Numbered from the stretch's first letter, positions 36,195 to 46,732 are shown. The stretch is 64,000 bases of DNA from Spirochaetales bacterium (GCA_016936555.1 JAFGXR010000040.1:1-64000), one strand, 5' to 3'. Program-made: numbers and translations. The notes: generated from the sequence alone by a model not told the origin.

Positions 36195-37175
36195 TCAAGT
36201 GCCGCCGGACTTTATGGCGTCCGAAATCTCCTGATACTGGACTTCGAGGTCGTTAATTTCATTGCGCCAGTAGATATCGGAACCCCAATCGGGATTGTTT
36301 CTCAAGAAGTGAGATTCGCCGACCTGACGGCTGCACCATTCGATGTAATAGATAATTCTCATAGCCCTGAGAGGCTCGATCAGTTTCAGAGAGCGATAAT
36401 CGAAATCGCGGAAGGTCTCATACCCCTCGAGAAGGAGATTCATCTCCCGGCGCGACTGGTCGAGCCTCCCCTGCAAAAGCATCCAGAGATCCTGTACGGG
36501 AACAGCGGTCCCCATATCGTCGAAATCGATAATCATCAATCCCTCTCCGGGACGGCCGATGATATTGCCGCGATGGCAGTCTCCATGGACCCGGATGGTT
36601 TCGAAGTCGGCGAAGAGAGGCTTTATGGTTCTGACTATCTTACGGCAGACCTCTTCGAAGGGCTTCTTGTTGGCTTCGTTGATATGATCGCCCGAGAGAA
36701 GGTTCTCAAGGAATTTTTCCGTGGAATTTTCCGGATCGAGCTTCATTCTGTACTCGCTGTCGAAGCGGGAACCGGCGACATGGATCCTCCCGATCAGCTC
36801 TCCGGCGCGTATCCACTCTTCATCGCTGTTGATTTCCAGCATAGGGCCCGACTTCTTGGGGAACAGGGCAAAGGTGTAGTCGCCCCAGAGAGCCACAGTG
36901 GAATCGTTATTCAGCTCGACGGGAGCGACGACGGGTATTTCGTCTTCCAGGCAGTCGAGGATAAAATCGTGCTCATCGTAAATGGCATCGAGGGACCACC
37001 GTCCGGGACGGTAGTACTTTACAATCATTTTTACACCGTCTTCCCGTTCCACTTCATAAACCCGGTTGATATAACTGGCCAGCGGATTGGTATGGCCTGT
37101 GTAGCGGTCGCCCGTAAAATTCTCCACGCCGTCGATCAGGAGGTGGGGCGTCAGCTCTGAAAAGCCTTTACTCAT
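36195..37175 (-). CDS. srkA: Stress response kinase A (SrkA/YihE family)
   Basis: A 326-aa protein of the aminoglycoside-phosphotransferase-like Ser/Thr kinase family. An N-terminal nucleotide-binding lobe (RVYEVEREDGVKMIVKYYRPGRW) is followed by the catalytic loop VHGDCHRGNII and metal-binding IDFDDMG. In E. coli SrkA counters stress-induced cell death. The start ATG at 37175 has GGGGG 6 nt upstream and overlaps the recD stop by 8 bp; the longer frame to 37217 would run inside recD. Coupling to recBCD suggests shared expression with DNA repair. Confidence 0.9.
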   Translation of the reverse strand: MSKGFSELTPHLLIDGVENFTGDRYTGHTNPLASYINRVYEVEREDGVKMIVKYYRPGRWSLDAIYDEHDFILDCLEDEIPVVAPVELNNDSTVALWGDYTFALFPKKSGPMLEINSDEEWIRAGELIGRIHVAGSRFDSEYRMKLDPENSTEKFLENLLSGDHINEANKKPFEEVCRKIVRTIKPLFADFETIRVHGDCHRGNIIGRPGEGLMIIDFDDMGTAVPVQDLWMLLQGRLDQSRREMNLLLEGYETFRDFDYRSLKLIEPLRAMRIIYYIEWCSRQVGESHFLRNNPDWGSDIYWRNEINDLEVQYQEISDAIKSGGT

Positions 37176-39015
37176 AAGCGCCCCCGAGATACTCGCGGAT
37201 TCCCGATTGACGGACAACCCGGCGTGAGAGGGCTTTTTCCAGAATGGGGCGGGTACAGAAGAGAGACAGTCTGCTCCTGGCGCGGGTTATTCCCGTATAG
37301 ACGATTTCCCGGGTAAGAAGCCGGTCCGATCCTTCGGGAAGAAGCAACAGGACCGTATCGAATTCGGAGCCCTGGCTTTTATGCACGGTCTGGCAATAAG
37401 CGGTTTCCCGTGAGCCGAGTTTTCCCGCGGGAATGCGCCGGAACGAATCGGGGCCGTCGCGGAAGACGGCGAAGTACTCAAGTCCCTCTTTTACAATGAC
37501 GCCCCGATCCCCGTTGAAGAGATTCTGGCTGTAGTCGTTGCTTGTGATCATTATGGGCTGGCCATGATAAAGATTCGTCTGTTTCCCTTTCAACCGTCCG
37601 GTTATGGCTCTATTCAGGCTCTCCACACCGAACATCCCCTTCCTGGCCGGAATCAGAACAGCCGTTTTTTCAAAGATCCCGATTAGATCCTCCTCTTTTG
37701 CACCGGTGGAAAAGCCGTTCTCCGGGATTCCGTATGCTTTGAGGATTCTGTTTATCATATCATTCTTCGGAGGGAGCTCACCTACAGCCAGTTCCTCACT
37801 ATGTTTATCGAAAGCTTCGTAAACTCCTGCAGCATCACCTTTAAGGACCGCATCCGCCGCCTGGAGGATACCCGATCCCGATCTCCAGGATTTTGTGAGG
37901 AGAAGAACATTTTCATGGAGCCTGTGCTGCGGCTTTTCAGAGCCGAATATGAAATCCCCGAAAACCGCTCCGGCATCGACTGAGGGCAGCTGGTCCCGGT
38001 CTCCTGCAAGAAGAAGAGTGGTATCAGGCCCCAGCGCGTCGAACAGCAGAGACATCATCCTGGCATCCACCATGGAGGCTTCGTCGACTATGATTAATTC
38101 GGCGGGAAGCGGTCGTTCCCGATTATAGAGGGCTTTCCTCGATTCTCTGTTTACCTGAAGCATTTTATGAAGTGTAAAGGCTTTACCGGGAAGCATTTCG
38201 TCGATTTCTCCCCTGGGATCGGCCAGGAGCTGGCCTCTCATGCTCTCAATCATTCGATTCGCGGCACGGCCCGTCGGAGCGGCCAGGAGGATTCTGCCGG
38301 GAGTAAACTCCCCCTTATCCCGGGCCAGCTGAAAAAGACTGCGCAAAAGAGTGGTTACGGCTGTAGTTTTGCCTGTGCCGGGACCGCCGCTCAACAGAAC
38401 AAGGCGGTGACGGAGTACTTTTTTCAACAGTTCCTGTTCAGGTGCGACCGCAGGAGGCAGAATTTTTTCTTCCGAAGAGAGCCTTTCCAGATGGTTGAGA
38501 AGGGTCTGCTCCATTTTATAGTAATTCCTGATGTATACGATTCCCCTTTCCGGAAAATATATGAAGGGAGTCGTCCCCGCGAGAGGTCCGAAACAGGAAG
38601 GGTATGAACCGGGAATTTCGGTCCAGGTCCCGATCAGATCCTCGCGGATTTCTTTCAGCCTGTTCTCCAGTTTTGCATATTCGCTTTCGCTTCCGGAAAA
38701 AGTATCTCTGTCGGGAAGACACCATTTATTCAGGTCATTGGATATACTGTTCAAATCTGTCCTCAGGTGCCCCGATCCTGATTGAAAGAGGAGATGCACG
38801 ACAAACCATCTGAGAAGATCCCTGTCACCCTTTGACTCTTTCCCCGCCAGACGCTCGGCATAATAAATATGGTGCCAGGGAATGGATAAACTCCGTGCCA
38901 GATTCTGAAATTCAGAGTCATAGGAACCGCGGATCTTTTCTTTCAGATCGGTAAAGCCGAACTTTTCATTCTGTTTTAAGCAGGTCATTATCGCCGGTCC
39001 GGGAGAGTGATTCAC
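37168..39015 (-). CDS. recD: RecBCD helicase subunit RecD
   Basis: A 615-aa SF1 5'-to-3' helicase. Walker A is LLSGGPGTGKTTAV, Walker B IIVDEASMVDARM, then LLAGDRDQLPSVDAGAVFGD and the C-terminal motif TVHKSQGSEFDTVLLLLP. It is the fast motor of the RecBCD exonuclease/helicase that resects double-strand breaks. The GTG start overlaps the recB stop by 4 bp (GTGA), indicating translational coupling. Length and motifs match the E. coli protein. Confidence 0.97.
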   Translation of the reverse strand: MNHSPGPAIMTCLKQNEKFGFTDLKEKIRGSYDSEFQNLARSLSIPWHHIYYAERLAGKESKGDRDLLRWFVVHLLFQSGSGHLRTDLNSISNDLNKWCLPDRDTFSGSESEYAKLENRLKEIREDLIGTWTEIPGSYPSCFGPLAGTTPFIYFPERGIVYIRNYYKMEQTLLNHLERLSSEEKILPPAVAPEQELLKKVLRHRLVLLSGGPGTGKTTAVTTLLRSLFQLARDKGEFTPGRILLAAPTGRAANRMIESMRGQLLADPRGEIDEMLPGKAFTLHKMLQVNRESRKALYNRERPLPAELIIVDEASMVDARMMSLLFDALGPDTTLLLAGDRDQLPSVDAGAVFGDFIFGSEKPQHRLHENVLLLTKSWRSGSGILQAADAVLKGDAAGVYEAFDKHSEELAVGELPPKNDMINRILKAYGIPENGFSTGAKEEDLIGIFEKTAVLIPARKGMFGVESLNRAITGRLKGKQTNLYHGQPIMITSNDYSQNLFNGDRGVIVKEGLEYFAVFRDGPDSFRRIPAGKLGSRETAYCQTVHKSQGSEFDTVLLLLPEGSDRLLTREIVYTGITRARSRLSLFCTRPILEKALSRRVVRQSGIREYLGGAYE

Positions 39016-42000
39016 AGAACAGCCTCCTGTGGTGTAAATTGAAAGGCGAAGGAGAGAAGCTCCTCTTCACCGGGTCTGAAAAAATGGATTCCCCGATCTG
39101 AACCGGGCTCTCCGTTCATCCCGCGTACAAAGAAGTAGTAACAGCCCCCGAAATGCTTTTCATAATCAAAATTGTCTCCTTCTACAGACTTGAGATACCG
39201 GTAGAGTGCCGTAATATAAATGAGGGACTGCAGTTTATAATGGTGAGCGTCCATCATCTCCGCCAGAATTTCAGGTCTGTAGTTATCGTATCCATCCCCC
39301 TCGGGAGAAGAGGTCGTTTTCCAGTCGGCAATATAGTATCTGCCTTCATGGAGAAAAATCAGGTCGATAAATCCCTTGAGAAGCCCCTCTTCCACTTCTC
39401 CGGCATAGGCTGAATCGACCGCAAGCCGGGCACACTCTTTTACAGTCATATGAAATTCCATTTCGTGAAGACGGTTCTCCTCCTTAAGCACAGAGAGGGA
39501 GGAACAGCCGTAAGGCAGTCCGTTCCGCAAAGTCCTGTAAACGAGTTTCTTCAAGGGAACCGAGGATCGGGCATACCATTTATGGTCGAAAAACCGGACA
39601 GAGAGATCCCGCAGCAGGCGATCCGCCTCCTCATCTTTCAGGAAGTCGTCAAGCGCCATTTCATTGACTCCTGAATAATCCATATCCTCAAAGATGCGGT
39701 GTACAAGCTCCCCGAAAACGGCTCCGCGGCTTAAGAGGATCTCATCTCCCGCTTCATCGCGGTTCACGATCGAAACATCATCGCGGTCTGCATCGGCACG
39801 ATGAGAGACCAGCTCCCTCCCCCTTTCAGCTTCCCTGAGAATGGATGAATAACTTGAGATATGGGTATATCTCTCTCCGTAGCCGGCCTGCGCCTTCAAA
39901 GTATGGGGGACCGGTTTTATAACCTCATCATCCTCTCTGTAGAGAAGGCTCTTCGGAAAGGAGAGATTCAGGAATTCTTTCTCCAGTTCTGTGTCCAGAG
40001 AGTAGAGTTCTCTGTTCTTTTCAACAAAACCGCAAAGGGCGCTGTCTATTGTTTCTGCCAGTAATCTGATATCGCTTTTTTTCTTTCTGGAGTTTTTCTT
40101 ATACAACAAGCCGCTGTGCAGAGGATGGGAAAAGCTGATCAGGTCGGGAAAATCCTTTACGATCCGCTCTATATCTTCAGCGGCAAATGAACTGTAGAGC
40201 GATGTGAGATAGGATAAGCCGCCGTTTTTGAAAAAGGGCATGTAGAGCCGGGAAGAAGCCCTCGTAAGGGCGACGTAGTAGAGTCTCTTTCTCTCTTCCC
40301 AGCCGTCCATAGAGTGGAAAGCTTCGTGCTTTTTGAGTTTGAGAAAATCGTAATGCCGCTTTTTCGCCTCAACATAATCGTAATAATCCTCCAGGCCGGA
40401 GTTTCCTCCCGACTTCAAAGCCCCGGCAAAGAAAACGATAGGAAATTCCAGTCCCTTGCTGGCATGCATGGTCATGATCTGAACAGCTTCCGAATCTTTA
40501 TCGAGCCGGATCAGGTCTTCATCATTCCCGGAAGGTTCATGGATTTTCCCCAGGAGAAGGGCGTAGAGATTTTCAGCATCCAGTTGGGAACGGAGCTGTT
40601 CCCCGTGAAGGAATTCGAGAAGCTGGCGGAAGTTGCTGTAGGACCGCTCTCCGTTCAGGCGGGCCAGCAACCGCTCATCAAGTTGGCATTGGCCGAAAAA
40701 ATCGCGGCTCACCTCGATAATTTTTCCCCGGTCAACCATTTCCCTCCACTCTGCGAGCCGTCCCGCGAGGTGATCCAGGTCTCCCTTTGACTCCGAATCC
40801 AGCACCTGCCGCGGCGTAAGATCGAAAAACCGGGATAAAAGCAGATGTTTGATTGTCGAATTGTCCATTCGGATAAGCGCTTTGAGAAAGAGGAGCAGAT
40901 CGGACGCTTCTTCAGTATCGAATATCCTCTCTCTCGCATTGATTATGGATGGAATGGAATAGGACGACAGATGGGCCTGCAATGCCAGGCAGTCTTTGTT
41001 GCTCTCAGCCAGAATGGCTATATCGCCGGGCCTGATTCTTCTTTCGCCGATTTGTGTTCCCGATAGTAAGTTGAAACTCTTATAGGCGATGAGCTGAAAC
41101 CAGGAATCTTTGCATTTTACGATTTCGCTGATACCGTCGTCATTCTCACCGCTTTCAATTCGTATGAATTCAAAGGCCGCTTTTCCGTCTTCAACCTTCG
41201 GTTCCGCGGGCTTACCGGCTTCAACAGGAGAAAAGGACGTAGGGGATGTGTGACCGCAGTGAAGCGACTCGTGAAGTACGGAAGAAAAAAAACGGTTCAC
41301 TCCTTCGACAAGAGGGGAAATGGAGCGGAAATTTTTTCCCAGCGTGTAGCGGCTTTTTACAGCCTCGCTTCCGCAAGCCTGATAATAGACTTCCAGATCC
41401 GCTCCCCTGAAGCGGTAGATCGATTGCTTGGGATCGCCGACAAGGAAAAAATTGTGTTTGTCATCGCAGCCGAATATTTTCCGGAAAATATCCCACTGAC
41501 GCTGATCCGTATCCTGAAATTCATCTATAAGAACAGTCCGGTACCGCTTGCGGATCTCCCTCTCCAGTTCGGGTCGATAGAGGTCTCCCGAGCCGCACAG
41601 TCCCTGATGAAGCCTTCCGATCAGGTCATTGAAGTCCAGCTTTCCGGTCATCGCTTTCTTCCGTTTCAGCTTCTCTGAAATGTTTTCATAAGCTTCAATC
41701 AGAAAGGATGCCTTCATCGCTCTGTTATAAAGATCCGCTCCGGGGTTGTCTTTATCAAATAGATATAAATCAAGAAAATCCTCTGCGGCTTGAACGAAGG
41801 GATCGGGAGGTATGGATTCGGGATTGTTCATTTCCCCGAGGTTTTCAGGCAGAAACCGCATAAACTGATTGAGTATGGTTTCATTTCGGGAAATGAAAAC
41901 GCTGAGGGATATAAGGTCCGTCTCTGCGGGAATCTGCTGAAGTTTGAGAACGGCGTTTTCCAGATGGTTGGCATATTTGAATCCCAGTGCTGTAAAACGG

Positions 42001-42710
42001 GCCTTATCGGGCAGATCCCCCGATCTCATGCGGATCCAGGCATCGTGTAGAGCCCCCCGGCCCTTATCGAATTCCATTACGGTTTCGAGTATTTCCCCGC
42101 GCTGTCTCTCCCCGGGCTGAACGACGATCCCCGGTCCGAGCAATTCCCGGCCGACCGCATCGGCCAGCTCCTTAAGGGCGTCATCATATCCGCCGCTGCC
42201 CAGAAAAGCTTTGTATCTGATCAGCTGCCCGCGGTCCATCGATTCGCCGATTTCCCGCATATAGTCGCGAACCGCCTCTGCGACCAGATCGGCATCGCTT
42301 TCCATATCCATGGTGAACTGGCTGAGAGATTCAAAAGGAAAGGCCTTCAGCACATTGAGACAGAAACTGTGAATTGTAAAGATCGAAGCCTTTTCAAACT
42401 CGTAAACGGCCTGGCGGATATTTTCCAGCTCTCCCGCTGTCAGCTTGCGCCTGATTCCGCCCAGATCAAGCTCTCCGGTACGCGAAGCCTCATTCAAAAT
42501 AAGACGGATCCTCTCTTTGAGCTCACGCGCCGCTTTTCTGGTAAAAGTGACAACCAGAATCTGCGGCAGGGCCAGAGCCCCTTCGGCTATGAGAAGAGAT
42601 ACGATTCTTTCGATCGTATAGGTTTTCCCCGTTCCGGCCGAAGCTTCCAGCTGAATATTTCCGAGAAGATCGATATTTTCAGAAAATGAAAAATTCCCTG
42701 TTTGAGACAT
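39012..42710 (-). CDS. recB: RecBCD helicase-nuclease subunit RecB
   Basis: A 1232-aa UvrD-like helicase with a C-terminal nuclease domain. Walker A is ASAGTGKTYTIER, Walker B VLIDEFQDTDQRQW, with GDPKQSIYRFRGAD and a VMTMHASKGLEF-like motif (QIMTMHASKGLEFP). The nuclease active site is preserved: LKGFIDLIF then YIADWKTTSS, corresponding to the catalytic Asp/Asp/Lys. It starts one base after the recC stop. The order recC-recB-recD has no intervening protease gene, unlike E. coli, where ptrA lies between recC and recB. Confidence 0.97.
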   Translation of the reverse strand: MSQTGNFSFSENIDLLGNIQLEASAGTGKTYTIERIVSLLIAEGALALPQILVVTFTRKAARELKERIRLILNEASRTGELDLGGIRRKLTAGELENIRQAVYEFEKASIFTIHSFCLNVLKAFPFESLSQFTMDMESDADLVAEAVRDYMREIGESMDRGQLIRYKAFLGSGGYDDALKELADAVGRELLGPGIVVQPGERQRGEILETVMEFDKGRGALHDAWIRMRSGDLPDKARFTALGFKYANHLENAVLKLQQIPAETDLISLSVFISRNETILNQFMRFLPENLGEMNNPESIPPDPFVQAAEDFLDLYLFDKDNPGADLYNRAMKASFLIEAYENISEKLKRKKAMTGKLDFNDLIGRLHQGLCGSGDLYRPELEREIRKRYRTVLIDEFQDTDQRQWDIFRKIFGCDDKHNFFLVGDPKQSIYRFRGADLEVYYQACGSEAVKSRYTLGKNFRSISPLVEGVNRFFSSVLHESLHCGHTSPTSFSPVEAGKPAEPKVEDGKAAFEFIRIESGENDDGISEIVKCKDSWFQLIAYKSFNLLSGTQIGERRIRPGDIAILAESNKDCLALQAHLSSYSIPSIINARERIFDTEEASDLLLFLKALIRMDNSTIKHLLLSRFFDLTPRQVLDSESKGDLDHLAGRLAEWREMVDRGKIIEVSRDFFGQCQLDERLLARLNGERSYSNFRQLLEFLHGEQLRSQLDAENLYALLLGKIHEPSGNDEDLIRLDKDSEAVQIMTMHASKGLEFPIVFFAGALKSGGNSGLEDYYDYVEAKKRHYDFLKLKKHEAFHSMDGWEERKRLYYVALTRASSRLYMPFFKNGGLSYLTSLYSSFAAEDIERIVKDFPDLISFSHPLHSGLLYKKNSRKKKSDIRLLAETIDSALCGFVEKNRELYSLDTELEKEFLNLSFPKSLLYREDDEVIKPVPHTLKAQAGYGERYTHISSYSSILREAERGRELVSHRADADRDDVSIVNRDEAGDEILLSRGAVFGELVHRIFEDMDYSGVNEMALDDFLKDEEADRLLRDLSVRFFDHKWYARSSVPLKKLVYRTLRNGLPYGCSSLSVLKEENRLHEMEFHMTVKECARLAVDSAYAGEVEEGLLKGFIDLIFLHEGRYYIADWKTTSSPEGDGYDNYRPEILAEMMDAHHYKLQSLIYITALYRYLKSVEGDNFDYEKHFGGCYYFFVRGMNGEPGSDRGIHFFRPGEEELLSFAFQFTPQEAVL

Positions 42711-42711
42711 A

Positions 42712-45700
42712 TTATATTCCCGTCCCCTTTTGCACGGCTTTATTCAAATAGCCATAGACAAGTTTAACAAAACCGGCCATTCCGTCCCCGTCACAGTCGG
42801 GAAGTCCCGGATAGGCTATCGTCCTGTATGGACACGTTTTGAACTGTGAGTATCCCCGATCCGCTGCAGAGAGCTTATCATTCCATTTCTCCTGAAATAT
42901 CTCTTCAACTTTTTTTGGTACGGAATAGATCTCTTCATCGCAATGCTTAGCCATTTCCTCTCCGATTTCCGGATAGAGGGGTAGAGGGCTATGCCGGTTA
43001 TCGCTGTAGAGCTTAATCAAGCCGGCTAAATCGGGAAGCCCCTCACGTCGGGAAAACAGAGCCGATGCCGTCCCCCCGGGGGACAGGAGATAGGCTTTCA
43101 GCTCGTGATGATTCATAACCTCTTCAGGAAGGAGACAGCTGATGAGATAGGGAACGAAGAAATGGGAGAGCCGGGCATTTCCCGAGTTGAATAATCCGGC
43201 GTAAACCAATGTCCGGTCCGCCTGTATATAGAGAGGAGGCAGAGCCCCTTTAATCCTCACCTCGAAATTATTTTCCAGGCGGATGAGAGGCGTTCTGATA
43301 ATTCCCTTACCCAGGTTCGTTTCATCTCCGAAAGAAAGAACAACCGGCTCCGGTCTGGAAAGGAGACCGGGGATACTTCTGACCTGATCGATCAGTGAAA
43401 TCGTATTCTCTTTAAGCCGGTCGACAAAAGGAACAGAGAGTTCATTATCAATCTGTTCGCCCCGGGCGCTTTGTATCTGAAAGTAAGACTTCAGCCTGTC
43501 TTCCATATAATCGCTATCTGCCTGAAGTGCCTCTTCGCTCTGCAGAATCTCTTCCAGAAATGAGCGGTCTGCAAAAAACTCCGCTTCGATGTTTTCTTCC
43601 GTATCCTCTTCGGGGAGCTCATTATCTCCCATGAACACGCCGAGGGATTTGTTGAAAAAAACTTTCAACGGATTTTTAAGAAAGGAGAGAAGATCGGAAA
43701 AAGTCAGCTCCGGAACATCATCTCCGGAATTCAGGGGAAGAGGATCGATCTTCCGGACCGCTTCAGCGATCTGCCGTTCTCCGTAATAAACTTCAGCCAG
43801 CCTGAAATCCCCTTTACTGTAGGAAATCAGCTCCCGGCCCGGGGAAAAATATTCCCGGTCGAAAGGCTGCAGCTTTTCCCGTTCCACAAGAGCGGAAAAA
43901 CAGCTCTCCCGCCCTTCCATATAGAAATGATCGTCTATGTAACCGGCCAGCTCGGATATGAGTGATGAGGGCTGAAGAACTTCATTGTCCACATTATTGC
44001 GGCCCCTGTAAAAAAGAGTGACTTTCTCCTCCGCCGAGAGAAACACTTCGAGGAAAGAATACTTGTCGCTCGTCCTCCTGGATAAATCGATGGAAATGGC
44101 ATTCCGGACGTCATCTGTTTCCTTCAGGTCAAAGCTGAGGGCATCGTCCGAAGCGGGAAAGGCCTCTTCGTTCAGTCCGAGAACCATAATCACTTTAAAG
44201 GGAACAGCTCTCAGGGGCTTCAGGGACGCGCAGCTGATTCCCTGGGTCAGGTAGCGGCCGCGGCTTCCCCCCGATTTACTGATAAACTCCGTCAGAAGCG
44301 ATTTGAACATATAGAAATCGAAGTTCCTGTTGGTGAGCTCCTCCAGATTATCCAGTTCGTTCACCATATTGAGAATATCGCGGAAACAGCCCTTGAGGCG
44401 GAGCCGGTCCCTTTCATCGCGGCCCGAATCATCAGATACCGCCAGATAAGTCTCCATAATGCTTTCCCAGAGAAGAACCCATTCTTCCAGGCGCAGCCTG
44501 ACCCCGACCAGCGTATTCACATCGCGGTGAAGAGAGCGGATAACATGAATTAATCTGCCGGCGGAAGAGGCATCGCTTTCATTCAATAGGGAATAGGGCG
44601 CATCATAGGGCTTATCCTCTTCCGATAGAGCCAGCCCTTCCAGAATCCGGTCAAATCCCCGCTCCCAGCTGTTGAAATCCGTTCCGTGAACACCGAGCTC
44701 CTTCTTATGTCCGCCGTCTACGGCCCATTTGATATTGAGCTGATCGCAGTAGTTAAGCCAGCTATCATATTCAGTGGAGTCTATGCGCTGCGCTGCGGCG
44801 AAACACCTGTTTGAAAAAAGCGAAAACAGCTCTTTCCGGGTAAATCTCGCTCCGGGCAGATTTAACAGGGCCAGAAAGCCGCTGATAAAGGGAGAATCCC
44901 CCTCCCCTTTCAGATCGATAATGTTAAAAGGAAGAGCGGCGCTGTCCTCCGAGGGAAAAACCGCTTCAATATACTGGGCATATTCGTTGATATCCGGCGC
45001 AAGCACACCTATATCAGTCAGTTTTAATCGGGGATCGCTTTCCAGGCATGTGAGAATCCTGTTTTTCAGAGCTTCCACTTCCCGCCACCGGCCGGTCGTT
45101 GAGACAACGGTCAGACTGCGGTCGTCCCCATCAATGGCTCTCTTCTGATCAGGACTGCTGTTTCGGAGGAAGTCATTCTGTATAAGGGAAAGGAGAGTCT
45201 GTTTATCGGAAAAGGAAAAGTCGCTGTGGATGTTCTGACCCGACAGGGTGGACAATTCATCCATAAGGCTGCGGAATCCCCCGAACAGGGCGCCCCAGCT
45301 TTTCAGAAGAGCCATGGTAAAGGGCTCATGAGACACTGCGGGGCTGAGAGCGAAGTGATCGACCGGGATAAAACCGGAAAGGTGCCGGAAGAACCGCAGA
45401 GAGGAGTCTCCCAGAAAAGTGGATCCGAATAAAATGACCCGCGCCGGCTCACCGTCAAATACATCTTTGTTTTCGACAATAGAAGAAAGAATACTGCTTA
45501 AGTGTATATAGGGCTTCGAGCCGGAGAACAGTTCATTCCAGAGAGCCATCTGCCATGTCTCGTGCTTCAATAATACCGGATCCAGATTGGGACTCAGAAA
45601 AGGATGTCCTTTCTCCCAGGAGGAAATTAAGGCCTGACAGTTCATCCCGTAATAATAGAAAAGACCGGCTATGCTGTCCGAAAGCTGATAGAGCCTGAGA

Positions 45701-46143
45701 CTACTGATAGTATCGTAATCCTTTTCTCCCGATCCGGCCCCTTTAATGTAGTTTTCCAGTTCGCTGAAAATTCCGGTTCCCGATCCGCGTCCCGGAAGGT
45801 CCGTCCTCAGGAGTCCTTCCAGCTTTTTATAGACAATCACTTTCAGATTATCCATAAACAGAACGGCTTTCTCTTCTCCGGCACCTGTTCCTTTCAACAT
45901 CTCCCGGCCGACGGGAAAAGACCGGATAAAGGTACGAACGGCATTTTCCGGCAGAACGATATTGAGATTGGCGGAAACGCCGTACCGGGCGGCCAGTTCC
46001 AGCTTCAGCCACTCGCCCATACTCCGGTTCTGAACGACGAGATAGACCTTTTCTCCCAGAAGCGGTCCGCCCCTCAGGACTTCGCCGTAACGGCTGATAA
46101 ATGATCTTAGTTTGTTACTGAAGTAAAGTCTGTATTCCGGCAT
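42712..46143 (-). CDS. recC: RecBCD subunit RecC
   Basis: A 1143-aa protein of RecC length and character. The N-terminus FSNKLRSFISRYGEVLRGGPL, an internal degenerate helicase region with LNEEAFPASDDALSFDL and TLFYRGRNNVDNEVLQPSSLI, and a C-terminal dead-nuclease-like domain (KTCPYRTIAYPG) fit the family. RecC holds the complex together and recognises Chi. ATG 46143 is preceded by a -10-like element 6 nt away. It is the first gene of the recC-recB-recD-srkA run and lies directly beside the proposed replication origin. Confidence 0.95.
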   Translation of the reverse strand: MPEYRLYFSNKLRSFISRYGEVLRGGPLLGEKVYLVVQNRSMGEWLKLELAARYGVSANLNIVLPENAVRTFIRSFPVGREMLKGTGAGEEKAVLFMDNLKVIVYKKLEGLLRTDLPGRGSGTGIFSELENYIKGAGSGEKDYDTISSLRLYQLSDSIAGLFYYYGMNCQALISSWEKGHPFLSPNLDPVLLKHETWQMALWNELFSGSKPYIHLSSILSSIVENKDVFDGEPARVILFGSTFLGDSSLRFFRHLSGFIPVDHFALSPAVSHEPFTMALLKSWGALFGGFRSLMDELSTLSGQNIHSDFSFSDKQTLLSLIQNDFLRNSSPDQKRAIDGDDRSLTVVSTTGRWREVEALKNRILTCLESDPRLKLTDIGVLAPDINEYAQYIEAVFPSEDSAALPFNIIDLKGEGDSPFISGFLALLNLPGARFTRKELFSLFSNRCFAAAQRIDSTEYDSWLNYCDQLNIKWAVDGGHKKELGVHGTDFNSWERGFDRILEGLALSEEDKPYDAPYSLLNESDASSAGRLIHVIRSLHRDVNTLVGVRLRLEEWVLLWESIMETYLAVSDDSGRDERDRLRLKGCFRDILNMVNELDNLEELTNRNFDFYMFKSLLTEFISKSGGSRGRYLTQGISCASLKPLRAVPFKVIMVLGLNEEAFPASDDALSFDLKETDDVRNAISIDLSRRTSDKYSFLEVFLSAEEKVTLFYRGRNNVDNEVLQPSSLISELAGYIDDHFYMEGRESCFSALVEREKLQPFDREYFSPGRELISYSKGDFRLAEVYYGERQIAEAVRKIDPLPLNSGDDVPELTFSDLLSFLKNPLKVFFNKSLGVFMGDNELPEEDTEENIEAEFFADRSFLEEILQSEEALQADSDYMEDRLKSYFQIQSARGEQIDNELSVPFVDRLKENTISLIDQVRSIPGLLSRPEPVVLSFGDETNLGKGIIRTPLIRLENNFEVRIKGALPPLYIQADRTLVYAGLFNSGNARLSHFFVPYLISCLLPEEVMNHHELKAYLLSPGGTASALFSRREGLPDLAGLIKLYSDNRHSPLPLYPEIGEEMAKHCDEEIYSVPKKVEEIFQEKWNDKLSAADRGYSQFKTCPYRTIAYPGLPDCDGDGMAGFVKLVYGYLNKAVQKGTGI

Positions 46144-46149
46144 ATTCCT

Positions 46150-46178
46150 AATATAGCCGATGAAAATCGTCCCTACAA
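46150..46178 (-). promoter_or_regulatory. Promoter of recC (apparently leaderless)
   Basis: On the minus strand -35 TTGTAG (46178-46173), a 17-bp spacer and -10 TATATT (46155-46150). Only 6 nt (AGGAAT) separate it from the recC ATG, so transcription should begin at or next to the start codon. The small gene at 46220 runs divergently from this region. Confidence 0.6.
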
Positions 46179-46206
46179 GCAGTATGAATTTTCAACCTCT
46201 TTGGAT

Positions 46207-46222
46207 TATAGTAAAAAATATG
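46207..46222 (+). promoter_or_regulatory. Possible leaderless promoter of the small membrane protein gene
   Basis: TATAGT (46207-46212) ends 7 nt before ATG 46220; no Shine-Dalgarno sequence and only a weak -35 are seen. Confidence 0.4.
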
Positions 46223-46444
46223 AAGTCCATTCTTCTGGTCATTTTCATCATCATTTCCTTTTCGGCCGGCATAACGGCTTTTATGTGGGGGCAGCTCGCC
46301 GTCGCCGTAGCCCTGTCAATAATTGCGCCCGTGGGGCTGCTCTACCTTCTCATTTCAAACCGCTATAAAACAAGGGATGAAAAGCCCGAAAAAAAGAAAC
46401 GTCAGACCGCTGTTGATAACTATTTTCATCATGACAATAATTAA
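46220..46444 (+). CDS. Small membrane protein, unknown function
   Basis: A 74-aa protein with two hydrophobic helices (SILLVIFIIISFSAGITAFMW and LAVAVALSIIAPVGLLYLLI) and a basic tail (KTRDEKPEKKKRQT) that should face the cytoplasm. I do not recognise the family. I place the start at ATG 46220, where a -10-like box lies 7 nt upstream; an in-frame ATG at 46160 would add 20 residues from a region that overlaps the recC promoter. The gene is transcribed divergently from recC and ends at the edge of the DnaA-box cluster. Confidence 0.6.
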   Translation: MKSILLVIFIIISFSAGITAFMWGQLAVAVALSIIAPVGLLYLLISNRYKTRDEKPEKKKRQTAVDNYFHHDNN

Positions 46445-46497
46445 TAAATAATCCACAGGAAAAACCCTGAATTTTCGACTCTCAGCGAATTTATTCA

Positions 46498-46519
46498 CAA
46501 GTTATCCACAACCTATACT
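46498..46519 (+). repeat. Direct repeat copy 1 containing a DnaA box
   Basis: 22-bp sequence beginning ACAAGTTATCCACA and ending ACCTATAC, identical to the copy at 46733-46754. A further box, TTATTCACA, overlaps its left end. Confidence 0.85.
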
Positions 46520-46732
46520 GAATTTGTTTCTGAAATTTGTATTTATTCCGATCAGTTCGAAAAACCAACGAACGACTCATTAAATCCGTTTCGGACTCTG
46601 AAAACCCTAAAAAATACCATTTCAGCCACTTTTCCCGATTAAATGTTAATATTTGTGTAGTATCACCGGAAGTAGTGAAAACAGGAATTTCGTTGAGGAC
46701 CTGAAATTTTCAACCTAGAGCTAACTTTTCAA